From NCBI GenBank assembly GCA_945878705.1, contig CAMCUE010000014.1:1-11634 (forward strand): 11,634 nt of DNA, read 5' to 3'. This stretch comes from Ferrithrix thermotolerans DSM 19514. Lineage in GTDB: Bacteria; Actinomycetota; Acidimicrobiia; Acidimicrobiales; Ilumatobacteraceae. The notes below the pieces were generated by a model, which was not told where the DNA came from, searched no databases, and was given only the letters and a program-made list of their open reading frames with translations. Each line of letters opens with the position of its first letter. Position 1 is the stretch's first letter. Below, piece by piece: positions 1-7,386 of this stretch. The translations under genes and the position numbers were made by a program.

Positions 1-633
1 CAATTAACTACATCAGTCAGTTCGCCAAAGTTTCACAGCACTAATTTGCACGGCGCTAATTTGCACAGCGCTAATTTATCCAGCACAGTAAATCAACAAG
101 TGATCGTCGCCTTTGGGTATAGCACGGTCGTGCGCAAAATGATTCTGGCAATTAAATATCGCAATTTGAGATCATCAATTGCGTTACTAGGCGGGGCATT
201 GGCTAATCGAATTTTTGATGAGACTGCAAAAACTCAGCAGATAGTTTGTTTTATTACTTGGGCTCCAACAACAACTCAACGAAAACTCGAGCGCGGGCAT
301 GATCACGCCGAAATTCTTGCTCGATTTGTTGCAAGAGAGTTGAAACTTCCGTGTCGCAGTGTGTTGCGTCGGTTAACCGACCAACCGCAAACTGGTCGAT
401 CCCGTGAACAGCGACTTACGGTCCCACAATTCAGTTCTCGTGCGATTGATAATCAGTGCGTTGTTGTGATCGATGACGTCGTCACAACTGGAGCAACGCT
501 TAAAGGGGCATCACAAGCGCTTTACAAATCGGGAGCCAATCTAGTTATCTGTGCGGCTGTAGCATCTACAGTCTTATGGCAATCCTCGACCGAGTCCTGC
601 GAGCTGGCGAAGGCAAGAAAGTCAAGGCCCTAG
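1..633 (+). CDS. comF: ComF family phosphoribosyltransferase, 5' end outside window
   Basis: The C-terminal part of a ComF/GntX-type protein: a type I phosphoribosyltransferase fold linked in other bacteria to DNA uptake. Its substrate is not established. The frame is open from base 1, so the TTG at 46 is probably internal; the N-terminal zinc-ribbon cysteines expected in the family would lie upstream. Visible family marks are the GYSTVVRKMILAIKYRNLR segment (from about base 112), ERGHDHAEILAR, QTGRSREQR, and the PRPP loop VVVIDDVVTTGAT at about 460-498. Just before the catalytic domain lies an Asn/Ser/Thr-rich linker with three 15-base tandem repeats. The last 58 bases overlap secA in another frame; family homology seems to fade near the secA start, so the final ~20 residues are likely a read-on tail. 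comF beside secA is a common actinobacterial arrangement; the hpf gene often found between them is absent. Confidence 0.88.
   Translation, partial: QLTTSVSSPKFHSTNLHGANLHSANLSSTVNQQVIVAFGYSTVVRKMILAIKYRNLRSSIALLGGALANRIFDETAKTQQIVCFITWAPTTTQRKLERGHDHAEILARFVARELKLPCRSVLRRLTDQPQTGRSREQRLTVPQFSSRAIDNQCVVVIDDVVTTGATLKGASQALYKSGANLVICAAVASTVLWQSSTESCELAKARKSRP
37..81 (+). repeat. Three tandem 15-base repeats in comF linker
   Basis: Three adjacent 15-base units (37-51, 52-66, 67-81) with consensus RGCRCTAATTTRYMC lie in frame within comF. They encode S-T-N-L-H, G-A-N-L-H and S-A-N-L-S, resembling the A-N-L-x-x unit of pentapeptide-repeat proteins. Units one and two differ at two bases and unit three at a few more. 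Three units are too few for a folded beta-helix, so a slippage-expanded linker is the simplest reading. Confidence 0.75.
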
Positions 634-3311
634 CCGACATCCTGCCAGATATCAATGCGTTGGCAGCCCAAATGTCAGCAATGTCCGAGGCTGAACTGCG
701 CGGCAAAACTGGCGAGTTTAAGTCTCGACTAGACCGCGGCGAAACACTTGAAGATTTATTGATTGAGTCATTTGCCGTGGTGCGTGAAGCGGCCACTCGT
801 GTTATCGGACAGCGACATTACGACGTGCAACTCATGGGTGGCGCGGCTTTGCACGCTGGTTGGGTTGCCGAAATGAAAACCGGAGAAGGCAAAACTCTCG
901 TTTCAACTTTGCCCGCTTACCTCAATGGGCTTTCAGGCAATGGCGTTCATCAAATCACAACTAATGACTATTTAGCGCAACGAGATGCCGAGTGGATGGG
1001 ACAGATTCATCGATGGCTCGGTTTGTCGGTGGGTCTTGTGATTGCCGGTCGACGCACGAGTCCCGCAGAAAAGCGCGCCGACTATGCATCAGACATTACT
1101 TTTGGAACGAATAATGAATTTGGTTTTGACTATCTGCGCGACAACATGGCCGGCACGCTTGAAGAAAAAGTTCAGCGTGGTTTCAATTTTGCGATCGTTG
1201 ACGAAGTTGACTCGATTCTGATTGATGAAGCTCGAACACCACTAATTATTTCTGGTCGTGTTGCTGATGCAGCAAAGTTGTACTACCGATTTGCATCAAT
1301 TGTTCGCACGATGGTTCGTGATGTTGACTACGACGTCGAAGAGGATAAACGAATTGTCGTGCCAACCGAGATTGGTATCGAAAAAGTCGAGTCACAACTT
1401 GGCATCGACAACCTCTATGACGAAGTGCAGCAGAACTTCGTTCATCAGTTGCAAGTTGCTTTAAAAGCAGCCGTGCTGTATCACCGCGATAAGGATTACA
1501 TCATTCAAGATGGAGAAATTAAAATTGTTGATGAATTCACCGGTCGAGTTCTTGAGGGCCGAAGATGGAGCGAGGGCATCCATCAAGCTGTTGAAGCTAA
1601 AGAAGGCGTAAAAATCAAAGAAGAGAATCAAACTTTAGCGACGATAACTTTGCAGAACTATTTCAGAATGTACGAAAAACTTTCTGGTATGACAGGAACT
1701 GCTCAAACTGAGGCTGCAGAACTAATGAATACCTACAACTTGCAAGTTGTACCGATTCCGACTAATCGCCAAATGGTGCGACTTGATCAGGCTGACTTAA
1801 TTTTTAAAACCGAAGCAGCCAAGTTTGAGGCTGTGGTAAAAGATCTTGAAGAACGGCACGAAAAAGGTCAGCCAGTTCTAGTTGGAACAGTCAGTGTTGA
1901 GAAAAGTGAGAAGTTGTCCCAGAAACTAAAGCAGCATGGTATTCCTCACGAGGTTTTGAATGCGAAACAACATACGCGTGAAGCAATGGTTGTGACACAG
2001 GCAGGTCGGCTCGGCTCAATAACTGTGGCAACAAATATGGCGGGTCGCGGTGTTGATATTTTGCTCGGAGGAAACCCGGAGGGTCTGGCTCGTCAAGATG
2101 TGCTGAAAGCTGGGCACACTCCTGAAACATTGATGGACGAGTTTGCGTTGCCTGTTGAACTTGAGTTGATGCCACCGGATTTCTTGAAGGCTCGCGAACA
2201 AGCGCAAAATTTATATCACGAACTTCTTGAAAAATATACAATTGAGTGCAAAATTGAAGGAGACAAGGTTCGCGAATTGGGTGGACTATATGTTCTTGGT
2301 ACCGAGCGCCATGAAAGTCGTCGAATCGACAACCAATTACGAGGTCGATCAGGTCGCCAAGGTGATTTGGGCGAAAGTCGTTTTTACTTAAGTCTTGATG
2401 ACGAACTTATGCGGCTGTTTGCAACTGGCGCTTTGTCTTGGGTCATGGGTCGCGCCTTGCCCGATGATGAAGCAATCGAAGCCAAGATGGTGACCAAAGC
2501 AATTGAGCGAGCGCAAACCACTGTTGAGCAACGCAACGGCGAAGTGCGAAAAAATGTTCTGAAATATGACGAAGTGATGAACGAACAGCGCAAAATTATT
2601 TATCAGCGCCGAGATCAAATTTTGCAAGGACTTGACCTGAAGTCGGCGGCAATGGAGTATTTGGCTGAGGCAGTAGATGCATTAATTGAGGCTCATTGCG
2701 TTGCTGAAGTTGATGACGAGTGGGATGTCGCAGGTTTGGCTCTTGAACTTGTTACTTTCTGGCCGACGAAAATCGTTGCGGCCAACCTTGCGAACTGTGA
2801 TTCAACAGATGAAATGTACGACCTAGTGATGTTGGACGCCAGCGGATTTTATGCTCAACGAGAAGCAGAGATGGGCGAGTCCGTGATGCGAGAAGTTGAG
2901 CGTCAAGTGATGTTGCGAATTATCGATCAAAGATGGCGCGAGCATCTAGAAGAGATGGACTATTTGCAAGAGGGCATTAACTTGCGTGCAGTTGGACAAA
3001 AGGATCCACTGATCGAATGGCAACGCGAAGGCTTCGAGATGTTTGGTTCACTAATGAAGGGCATCGCCCAAGACTTTGTTAAATATGTAATGCATGTGCA
3101 AGTAGTCAATGACAGTTCAGCGACTGCCGCATTGAGCAATATTCAGCAAACATCCGACGAAAATGTTGATAATCAACCAAGCCAAGTTTCTAAATCTGGC
3201 GCAAGTTCGGGCGTCTTTGGTGCACCTGATTGGTCAAAGACACCACGAAACTCTTCGTGTCCATGTGGTTCTGGCAAAAAGTACAAGATGTGTCACGGTC
3301 GCGTAAATTAA
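576..3311 (+). CDS. secA: Preprotein translocase ATPase SecA
   Basis: The motor that pushes unfolded preproteins through SecYEG, hydrolysing ATP at the cytoplasmic face of the membrane. At 911 residues it is a full-length housekeeping type. The N-terminus MAILDRVLRAGEGKK matches actinobacterial SecA and supports the ATG at 576 although no clear Shine-Dalgarno precedes it. Walker A MKTGEGKT is at 100-107, the DEAD-like DEVD box at 209-212, and the second nucleotide-binding domain carries NMAGRGVDILLGGN and LRGRSGRQGD. The scaffold/wing region contains EGINLRAVGQKDPL. A C-terminal SEC-C zinc motif CPCGSGKKYKMCH is complete (C895, C897, C906, H907), implying SecB-like or ribosome/lipid interactions. 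GRGVDI has Val where many bacteria have Thr. The start lies 58 bases inside comF, and prfB follows after 30 bases, consistent with one transcript. It is presumably the essential SecA1; no accessory SecA2 is visible. Confidence 0.98.
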   Translation: MAILDRVLRAGEGKKVKALADILPDINALAAQMSAMSEAELRGKTGEFKSRLDRGETLEDLLIESFAVVREAATRVIGQRHYDVQLMGGAALHAGWVAEMKTGEGKTLVSTLPAYLNGLSGNGVHQITTNDYLAQRDAEWMGQIHRWLGLSVGLVIAGRRTSPAEKRADYASDITFGTNNEFGFDYLRDNMAGTLEEKVQRGFNFAIVDEVDSILIDEARTPLIISGRVADAAKLYYRFASIVRTMVRDVDYDVEEDKRIVVPTEIGIEKVESQLGIDNLYDEVQQNFVHQLQVALKAAVLYHRDKDYIIQDGEIKIVDEFTGRVLEGRRWSEGIHQAVEAKEGVKIKEENQTLATITLQNYFRMYEKLSGMTGTAQTEAAELMNTYNLQVVPIPTNRQMVRLDQADLIFKTEAAKFEAVVKDLEERHEKGQPVLVGTVSVEKSEKLSQKLKQHGIPHEVLNAKQHTREAMVVTQAGRLGSITVATNMAGRGVDILLGGNPEGLARQDVLKAGHTPETLMDEFALPVELELMPPDFLKAREQAQNLYHELLEKYTIECKIEGDKVRELGGLYVLGTERHESRRIDNQLRGRSGRQGDLGESRFYLSLDDELMRLFATGALSWVMGRALPDDEAIEAKMVTKAIERAQTTVEQRNGEVRKNVLKYDEVMNEQRKIIYQRRDQILQGLDLKSAAMEYLAEAVDALIEAHCVAEVDDEWDVAGLALELVTFWPTKIVAANLANCDSTDEMYDLVMLDASGFYAQREAEMGESVMREVERQVMLRIIDQRWREHLEEMDYLQEGINLRAVGQKDPLIEWQREGFEMFGSLMKGIAQDFVKYVMHVQVVNDSSATAALSNIQQTSDENVDNQPSQVSKSGASSGVFGAPDWSKTPRNSSCPCGSGKKYKMCHGRVN

Positions 3312-3341
3312 TTCAGTCTTTAAATACGACGCTGTCAGCTA

Positions 3342-4460
3342 ATGAAAGATTTTTCAACAGAACTCAATGAGTTGCGCAAGCGCGTTGATGAAGCATCGGA
3401 ATATCTAAATGTTGTCGCATCTCGCGGGCTGTTAGTTGAACTAGAAGTCGAGGTCGCAAAGCCAGATTTATGGAACGATCAAAACCATGCAAAGAAGATC
3501 AACTCGCAATATGTTGCACTTAAATCCGACTTAGATCAGTTTGACGGGTTGTCAAGCACGGTTGATGACTTGTTTGTATTGCATGAACTTGCTCGTGAAG
3601 CCGACGATGCGACGCAAGAGCCTGAACTTGAACGCGGGGTGGCCGCATGTCGATCTCAACTTGATTCACTAGAAATGCGAAGCATGTTCACCGGAGAGCA
3701 CGATGACTGCGATGCGATTTTGCAAATCAATGCTAAAGATGGCGGTGTTGATGCTCAAGACTGGAGCGAGATGCTGCTGCGCATGTATCGGCGTTGGGCA
3801 GAGCTAAAAGGTTTCGGGTTTGAAATTGGCGATATCTCAATTGGCACCGAAGCAGGAATCCTTTCTGCTGACGTGACGATACGCGGCAGATATGTCTACG
3901 GGTTTTTAACTAGCGAGCGTGGCACACACCGTCTTGTGAGAATTAGCCCGTTCGATAACCAAGGACGCAGGCAAACAAGTTTTGCCCTCGTGCAGATTTG
4001 GCCAATTTTAGATCAGGCCGAACTTGAGATCAATGAGACCGATATTCGCATGGAAGTATTTCGTGCATCTGGCGCTGGTGGACAGCATGTCAACAAAACT
4101 TCGTCGGCAGTTCGATTAGTCCATGAGCCAACAGGACTTGTTGCGTCGTCGCAGCAGGAGCGAAGTCAATTACAAAATCGTGAAAGTGCACTTAAGCGAC
4201 TCAAAGCAATGGTTATTGCTCAAGACGAAGAAGAACGCGCTGCGGCACTTGCTCAAATTGCTGGCAAGCAAGCGCAAGTCGGCTGGGGCAGCCAAATTCG
4301 CTCATATGTTTTACAGCCATATCAGATGGTCAAAGATCTTCGAACAAATGTCGAAACTGGCAATGTCACTGCGGTTTTAGATGGCGAACTTGATCAATTC
4401 ATGGAGGGCTACCTGCGATGGCGCCGTTCTGACAAAGAGGCAACTAATAGCGCACAATAA
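3342..4460 (+). CDS. prfB: Peptide chain release factor 2 (RF2)
   Basis: Recognises UGA and UAA in the ribosomal A site and triggers peptidyl-tRNA hydrolysis. At 372 residues it has the usual length. The stop-codon reading tripeptide is SPF (202-204, in RISPFDNQGRRQTSF), which separates it from RF1 (PxT). The catalytic GGQ is at 246-248 in GAGGQHVNKTSSAVR. The N-terminal helical domain and the INAKDGGVDAQDW segment (about 129-141) precede them. The frame is continuous from the ATG, so the programmed +1 frameshift that autoregulates prfB in E. coli and many other bacteria is absent. No strong ribosome-binding site is seen. It lies between secA and ftsE on the same strand, as in many actinobacteria. 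Confidence 0.98.
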   Translation: MKDFSTELNELRKRVDEASEYLNVVASRGLLVELEVEVAKPDLWNDQNHAKKINSQYVALKSDLDQFDGLSSTVDDLFVLHELAREADDATQEPELERGVAACRSQLDSLEMRSMFTGEHDDCDAILQINAKDGGVDAQDWSEMLLRMYRRWAELKGFGFEIGDISIGTEAGILSADVTIRGRYVYGFLTSERGTHRLVRISPFDNQGRRQTSFALVQIWPILDQAELEINETDIRMEVFRASGAGGQHVNKTSSAVRLVHEPTGLVASSQQERSQLQNRESALKRLKAMVIAQDEEERAAALAQIAGKQAQVGWGSQIRSYVLQPYQMVKDLRTNVETGNVTAVLDGELDQFMEGYLRWRRSDKEATNSAQ

Positions 4461-4505
4461 TTCGGTCATCGTCGGTGCATGCCGTGCGCTGGTAAGTTAG
4501 TCGCG

Positions 4506-5183
4506 ATGATTCGTCTAGAAAATGTGACGAAGATTTATGGCAGTGAAACAGTTGCCGTAAGAGATGCTTCGTTCGATATTCCCAAGAGCCAGTTCGTATT
4601 TTTGGTCGGACCCTCGGGTTCAGGCAAGTCAACTTTGTTGAGACTGATAAATCGACAAGAGCAACCCGAGCGCGGGGATGTGTGGGTTGCTGGACGCAAT
4701 ATCAATGACCTTCCTGCTTCACGAGTGCCATTTTTGCGGCGAAGTATGGGCAATGTTTTTCAGGATTACAAACTTTTACTGAATAAAACTGTTTTCGAAA
4801 ATGTTGCTTTTTCTCTCGAAGTAATTGGCAAACCACGACATGTGATCGAGCGCCAAGTGCCAGCCGTTTTAGATCTTGTCGGTTTGGCCGATAAGCAAGG
4901 CCGTTTTCCTGAGCAGTTGTCGGGTGGCGAGCAACAACGAGTTTCAATTGCGCGCGCTTTCGTTAATCGCCCATTGATTCTGTTAGCCGACGAGCCGACG
5001 GGAAACCTTGACCCAACAACCAGTGAAGGCATCATGAGTTTGCTCGACAGGATTAATGAAACTGGCACAACAGTAGTTATGGCAACCCACGACCACCGAG
5101 TTGTCAATTCAATGCGTCGTCGAGTTATTCAAATGGATCACGGAGTGATTGTTCGTGACCAAGAGCGTGGAGTTTACGAGTAA
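4506..5183 (+). CDS. ftsE: Cell division ATP-binding protein FtsE
   Basis: The ATPase of the FtsEX complex, which sits at the septum and, in studied bacteria, switches peptidoglycan hydrolases on through FtsX. With the start at 4506 the protein has 225 residues beginning [12 protein letters not shown], the typical FtsE N-terminus; an in-frame ATG at 4479 would add nine atypical residues and is disfavoured. Walker [10 protein letters not shown] is at 35-43, the Q-loop QDYK at 86-89, signature LSGGEQQR at 138-145, Walker B LLADEPTG at 159-166 and the switch His at 195 (MATHDH). All ATPase residues are intact. It lies about 45 bases after prfB, and its TAA stop is directly followed by the ftsX ATG, so the two subunits are surely co-expressed. 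Confidence 0.96.
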   Translation: MIRLENVTKIYGSETVAVRDASFDIPKSQFVFLVGPSGSGKSTLLRLINRQEQPERGDVWVAGRNINDLPASRVPFLRRSMGNVFQDYKLLLNKTVFENVAFSLEVIGKPRHVIERQVPAVLDLVGLADKQGRFPEQLSGGEQQRVSIARAFVNRPLILLADEPTGNLDPTTSEGIMSLLDRINETGTTVVMATHDHRVVNSMRRRVIQMDHGVIVRDQERGVYE

Positions 5184-6089
5184 ATGTTTTCACGAATTAG
5201 TTATGCGCTGCGTGAAACCTGGGCGAGTTTTCGTCGCAATCTAACACTCACTGCTGCGGCGATTTTGACTTCTGCTGTTTCGCTTTTGCTTGTTGGCACG
5301 ACATTTTTGATTCAACGCGCATTCGAGAATTTGCTCGTGCAATGGCGCGGCGATGTCGAGATGATCGTGTTCGTGCGCAGTGATGCATCTGCAGAGCAAA
5401 TTGGATTGATTGATTCTGTGTTGCGGTCATCACCAACAATTATTGATGTCAATAAATTACTTTATTTAAACAAGACCGAAAGTTACGAAGAGGCAAAGCG
5501 AATTTTTGTTGGTGACCCGGTGACGCTGAGCCTGTTGACCCCCGAGTCGATTCCGACGCAGTTCAAGGTTGTTCCACTTTCTGACGACCCACAACTTGTA
5601 CGATCGCTGAGCGATCAATACCGAACATTGCCCGGGGTTGAAGCAGTAGCGCTTGCCGAAGATGAGTTTCAAGTGATCTCGACTCTTTCTAATTTCATTC
5701 GCGTCGTAACTTTGGTGATGTCACTTGTGTTGTTGGCAGTTGCCGTTGGATTAATTTGGAACACAATTCGAACGGCGATGTTTGCTCGGCGACGAGAAAT
5801 TGAAGTGATGAAACTTGTTGGTGCGACAAACTGGTTCATCCGTGTGCCATTTATGTTGGAAGGTTTGTTGCAGGGGTTGCTCGGTGGAGTTGTTTCTTGT
5901 GGCGGTCTGTGGGCATTGAATTCAGCTTGGACAAATGGTGTTGCCGGATTTAAACCTGGTACCGGCATTAGTTCGTTGGTTGTTCCGAGTAGTTATTTGA
6001 CTTCGGTGATGTTTATTCTGCTCGGTATCGGTGCAGTAGTCGGAGCTGTCGGCTCTGCGATTGCGGCAACGCGCTTTCTTGATGTTTAA
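5184..6089 (+). CDS. ftsX: Cell division membrane protein FtsX
   Basis: The permease-like partner of FtsE; the complex is not thought to transport but to pass ATPase-driven shape changes to cell-wall hydrolases outside the membrane. At 301 residues it shows the standard layout: short cytoplasmic N-terminus (RISYALRETWASFRRN), TM1 at about 22-44, an external domain of about 125 residues (45-170), then TM2 at about 172-194, TM3 at about 223-246 and TM4 at about 271-294. The cytoplasmic loop RRREIEVMKLVGATNWFIRVPFMLEG between TM2 and TM3 is a strong FtsX mark. The ATG abuts the ftsE stop (TAAATG); a GGAG at about 5169-5172 may serve as ribosome-binding site. Neither a NlpC/P60 or M23 hydrolase nor smpB follows, unlike many relatives. 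Confidence 0.96.
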   Translation: MFSRISYALRETWASFRRNLTLTAAAILTSAVSLLLVGTTFLIQRAFENLLVQWRGDVEMIVFVRSDASAEQIGLIDSVLRSSPTIIDVNKLLYLNKTESYEEAKRIFVGDPVTLSLLTPESIPTQFKVVPLSDDPQLVRSLSDQYRTLPGVEAVALAEDEFQVISTLSNFIRVVTLVMSLVLLAVAVGLIWNTIRTAMFARRREIEVMKLVGATNWFIRVPFMLEGLLQGLLGGVVSCGGLWALNSAWTNGVAGFKPGTGISSLVVPSSYLTSVMFILLGIGAVVGAVGSAIAATRFLDV

Positions 6090-6097
6090 ATAATTAC

Positions 6098-6970
6098 ATG
6101 TCAGATACGAATGAGTTTTCGCAAATTCAATACAGCGTCATTGAGAATATCGCGACTATCACACTTAATCGTCCGGAAAAGTTGAACGCGTTTACAAATA
6201 AAATGTTGCATGAAATTATTGCCGCTTTTGATTTGACTGACGCAGACGATTCTGTTCGCGCGGTTATTGTTACTGGTGCCGGCCGTGCTTTTTGTGCGGG
6301 TGCAGATCTTTCATTGGGTGGCGAAACTTTCAGTCGTGGGGGCAGTGATGTGGAGGGGGTGAGCGGTGTCCCGCGAGATTGCGGTGGGCTGGTGTCGCTG
6401 CGAATATTTAATAGCAAGAAGCCCGTGATTGGTGCTATAAATGGCCCGGCTGTCGGAGTCGGTGTGACAATGACTTTGCCAATGGACATTCGCTTGGCCA
6501 GCAACACATCAAAGTTTGGTTTCGTGTTCACGCGCCGTGGAATTGTGACTGAGGCCTGTTCGTCTTGGTTTTTGCCTCGTGTCGTCGGTATTTCGCGAGC
6601 AACAGAATGGGTTTTTACTGGGCGAATGGTTAGCCCTGATGAAGCCAAAGAATCAGGACTAGTACGAAGTGTTCATGCGCCAGAAGATTTGCTTACCGCT
6701 GCCCGGGCGATTGCTGCTGAAATTGCGTTGAACACTGCACCAGTGTCCGTGTCGTTGTCACGACAAATGCTGTGGCGGATGCTCGGGGCATCGCACCCGA
6801 TGGAAGCCCACCGTGCAGAATCGCGAGGCATCATGCAACGCGGAAACTCTGCTGATGCTCGCGAAGGTGTGACTAGTTTTCTAGAGAAGCGGGCAGCAAA
6901 TTTTACGATGAAGGTTTCGAGTGATACGCCAGAGATTTTTCCAGAATGGCAAGATCCTGAGTTCAAGTAA
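6098..6970 (+). CDS. Crotonase-superfamily enoyl-CoA hydratase/isomerase
   Basis: A 290-residue acyl-CoA enzyme with the crotonase fold: N-terminal ITLNRPEKLNAF (21-32), first oxyanion-hole loop AFCAGADL (64-71), and second loop INGPAVGVG (114-122). The two glutamates that add water in classical hydratases (rat E144 and E164) align here with T124 and F144, so both are missing. Instead E152, in GIVTEACSSWFLPR, aligns with the acid of isomerase-type members such as PaaG (Asp136). A double-bond isomerase acting in fatty-acid or aromatic-acid breakdown is therefore more likely than a simple hydratase; this is alignment by eye. The C-terminus FPEWQDPEF is typical of an actinobacterial subgroup. 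It starts 8 bases after ftsX without a visible Shine-Dalgarno and its end overlaps the haemoglobin frame. Exact substrate unknown. Confidence 0.9.
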   Translation: MSDTNEFSQIQYSVIENIATITLNRPEKLNAFTNKMLHEIIAAFDLTDADDSVRAVIVTGAGRAFCAGADLSLGGETFSRGGSDVEGVSGVPRDCGGLVSLRIFNSKKPVIGAINGPAVGVGVTMTLPMDIRLASNTSKFGFVFTRRGIVTEACSSWFLPRVVGISRATEWVFTGRMVSPDEAKESGLVRSVHAPEDLLTAARAIAAEIALNTAPVSVSLSRQMLWRMLGASHPMEAHRAESRGIMQRGNSADAREGVTSFLEKRAANFTMKVSSDTPEIFPEWQDPEFK

Positions 6971-7373
6971 GTCGCTGTTTGAACGTGTCGGTGGTCTGGC
7001 ATTTTTTGAACGGCTAGTTGATCGGTTTTATGAAGGTGTCGCAGTTGACCCAGTCTTAATAGTTTTATATGCAGAACCAAATGATCTTCAGAAAGCGCGG
7101 CTTCATCTCACTTGGTTTCTCGCACAATATTGGGGTGGGCCGCCGATGTTCAACGAAAATCGGGGCGATCCAAAATTGCGAATGAGACACATGCCTTTTC
7201 GAATCGGCCCAGTTGAGCGAGATCAATGGTTGCTCCACATGTTGGCTGCAGTAAATGAGTTATCGAGCGACGATTTAATTCGCGGTGAACTTACTGACTA
7301 TTTCGTCAAGGCTGCAGAGCACTTGCGCAACGACACCGGATTGCCGATTTCGTCAGCCGATTATCCGCGCTAG
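6921..7373 (+). CDS. glbO: Group II truncated haemoglobin (GlbO-like)
   Basis: A small cytoplasmic haem protein of the trHbO type, which in mycobacteria binds oxygen tightly and is linked to respiration and to NO or peroxide defence. Family marks with numbering from the GTG at 6921: FERVGGLAFFERLVDRFY with the B9-B10 pair F36-Y37, CD1 Tyr at about 50, group II signature QYWGGP (69-74), RGDPKLRMRHMPFR with proximal His F8 at 90, and group-defining Trp G8 at 103 (RDQWL). The haem-pocket residues expected of group II are all present. The start is uncertain: homology begins only around residue 19, and the sole standard start in frame ahead of it is GTG 6921, which lies 50 bases inside the crotonase gene with AAGG six bases upstream; a CTG at 6957 or 6972 is possible. 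It is the last gene of the plus-strand block. Confidence 0.93.
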   Translation: MIRQRFFQNGKILSSSKSLFERVGGLAFFERLVDRFYEGVAVDPVLIVLYAEPNDLQKARLHLTWFLAQYWGGPPMFNENRGDPKLRMRHMPFRIGPVERDQWLLHMLAAVNELSSDDLIRGELTDYFVKAAEHLRNDTGLPISSADYPR

Positions 7374-7386
7374 CCCGAGTTAGCGC
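7367..7386. terminator. Stem-loop across convergent stop codons, weak terminator candidate
   Basis: A perfect 6-base inverted repeat, GCGCTA at 7367-7372 and TAGCGC at 7381-7386, encloses an 8-base loop. It covers the stop codons of both converging genes. There is no following T-run on either strand, so it is not a canonical intrinsic terminator. It may stabilise 3' ends, or be chance in such a compact junction. Confidence 0.3.

Noticed and set aside
3342..3450. Programmed frameshift in prfB
   Set aside because: The reading frame is uninterrupted from the ATG with no in-frame UGA near codon 26, and the N-terminus is complete.
4479..4505. Longer FtsE start at 4479
   Set aside because: It would add MPCAGKLVA, which does not resemble FtsE N-termini; [12 protein letters not shown] from 4506 matches the family.
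4461..4505. Palindrome around GCATGC in the prfB-ftsE spacer as a terminator or operator
   Set aside because: Only the 6-base core is symmetrical; flanking pairing is imperfect and there is no T-run.
6316..6388. G-runs on the coding strand of the crotonase gene as a G-quadruplex
   Set aside because: Four runs exist (6316-6318, 6338-6342, 6355-6359, 6386-6388), but the spacers of about 12 to 27 bases are too long for a stable fold; they encode a Gly-rich loop usual for the subgroup.
6127..6648. 173-codon open frame on the minus strand inside the crotonase gene, and similar long antisense frames at 6673-7080, 10124-10492 and 11147-11545
   Set aside because: They mirror well-supported genes, have low-complexity S/T/R/P-rich translations, and show no recognisable family.
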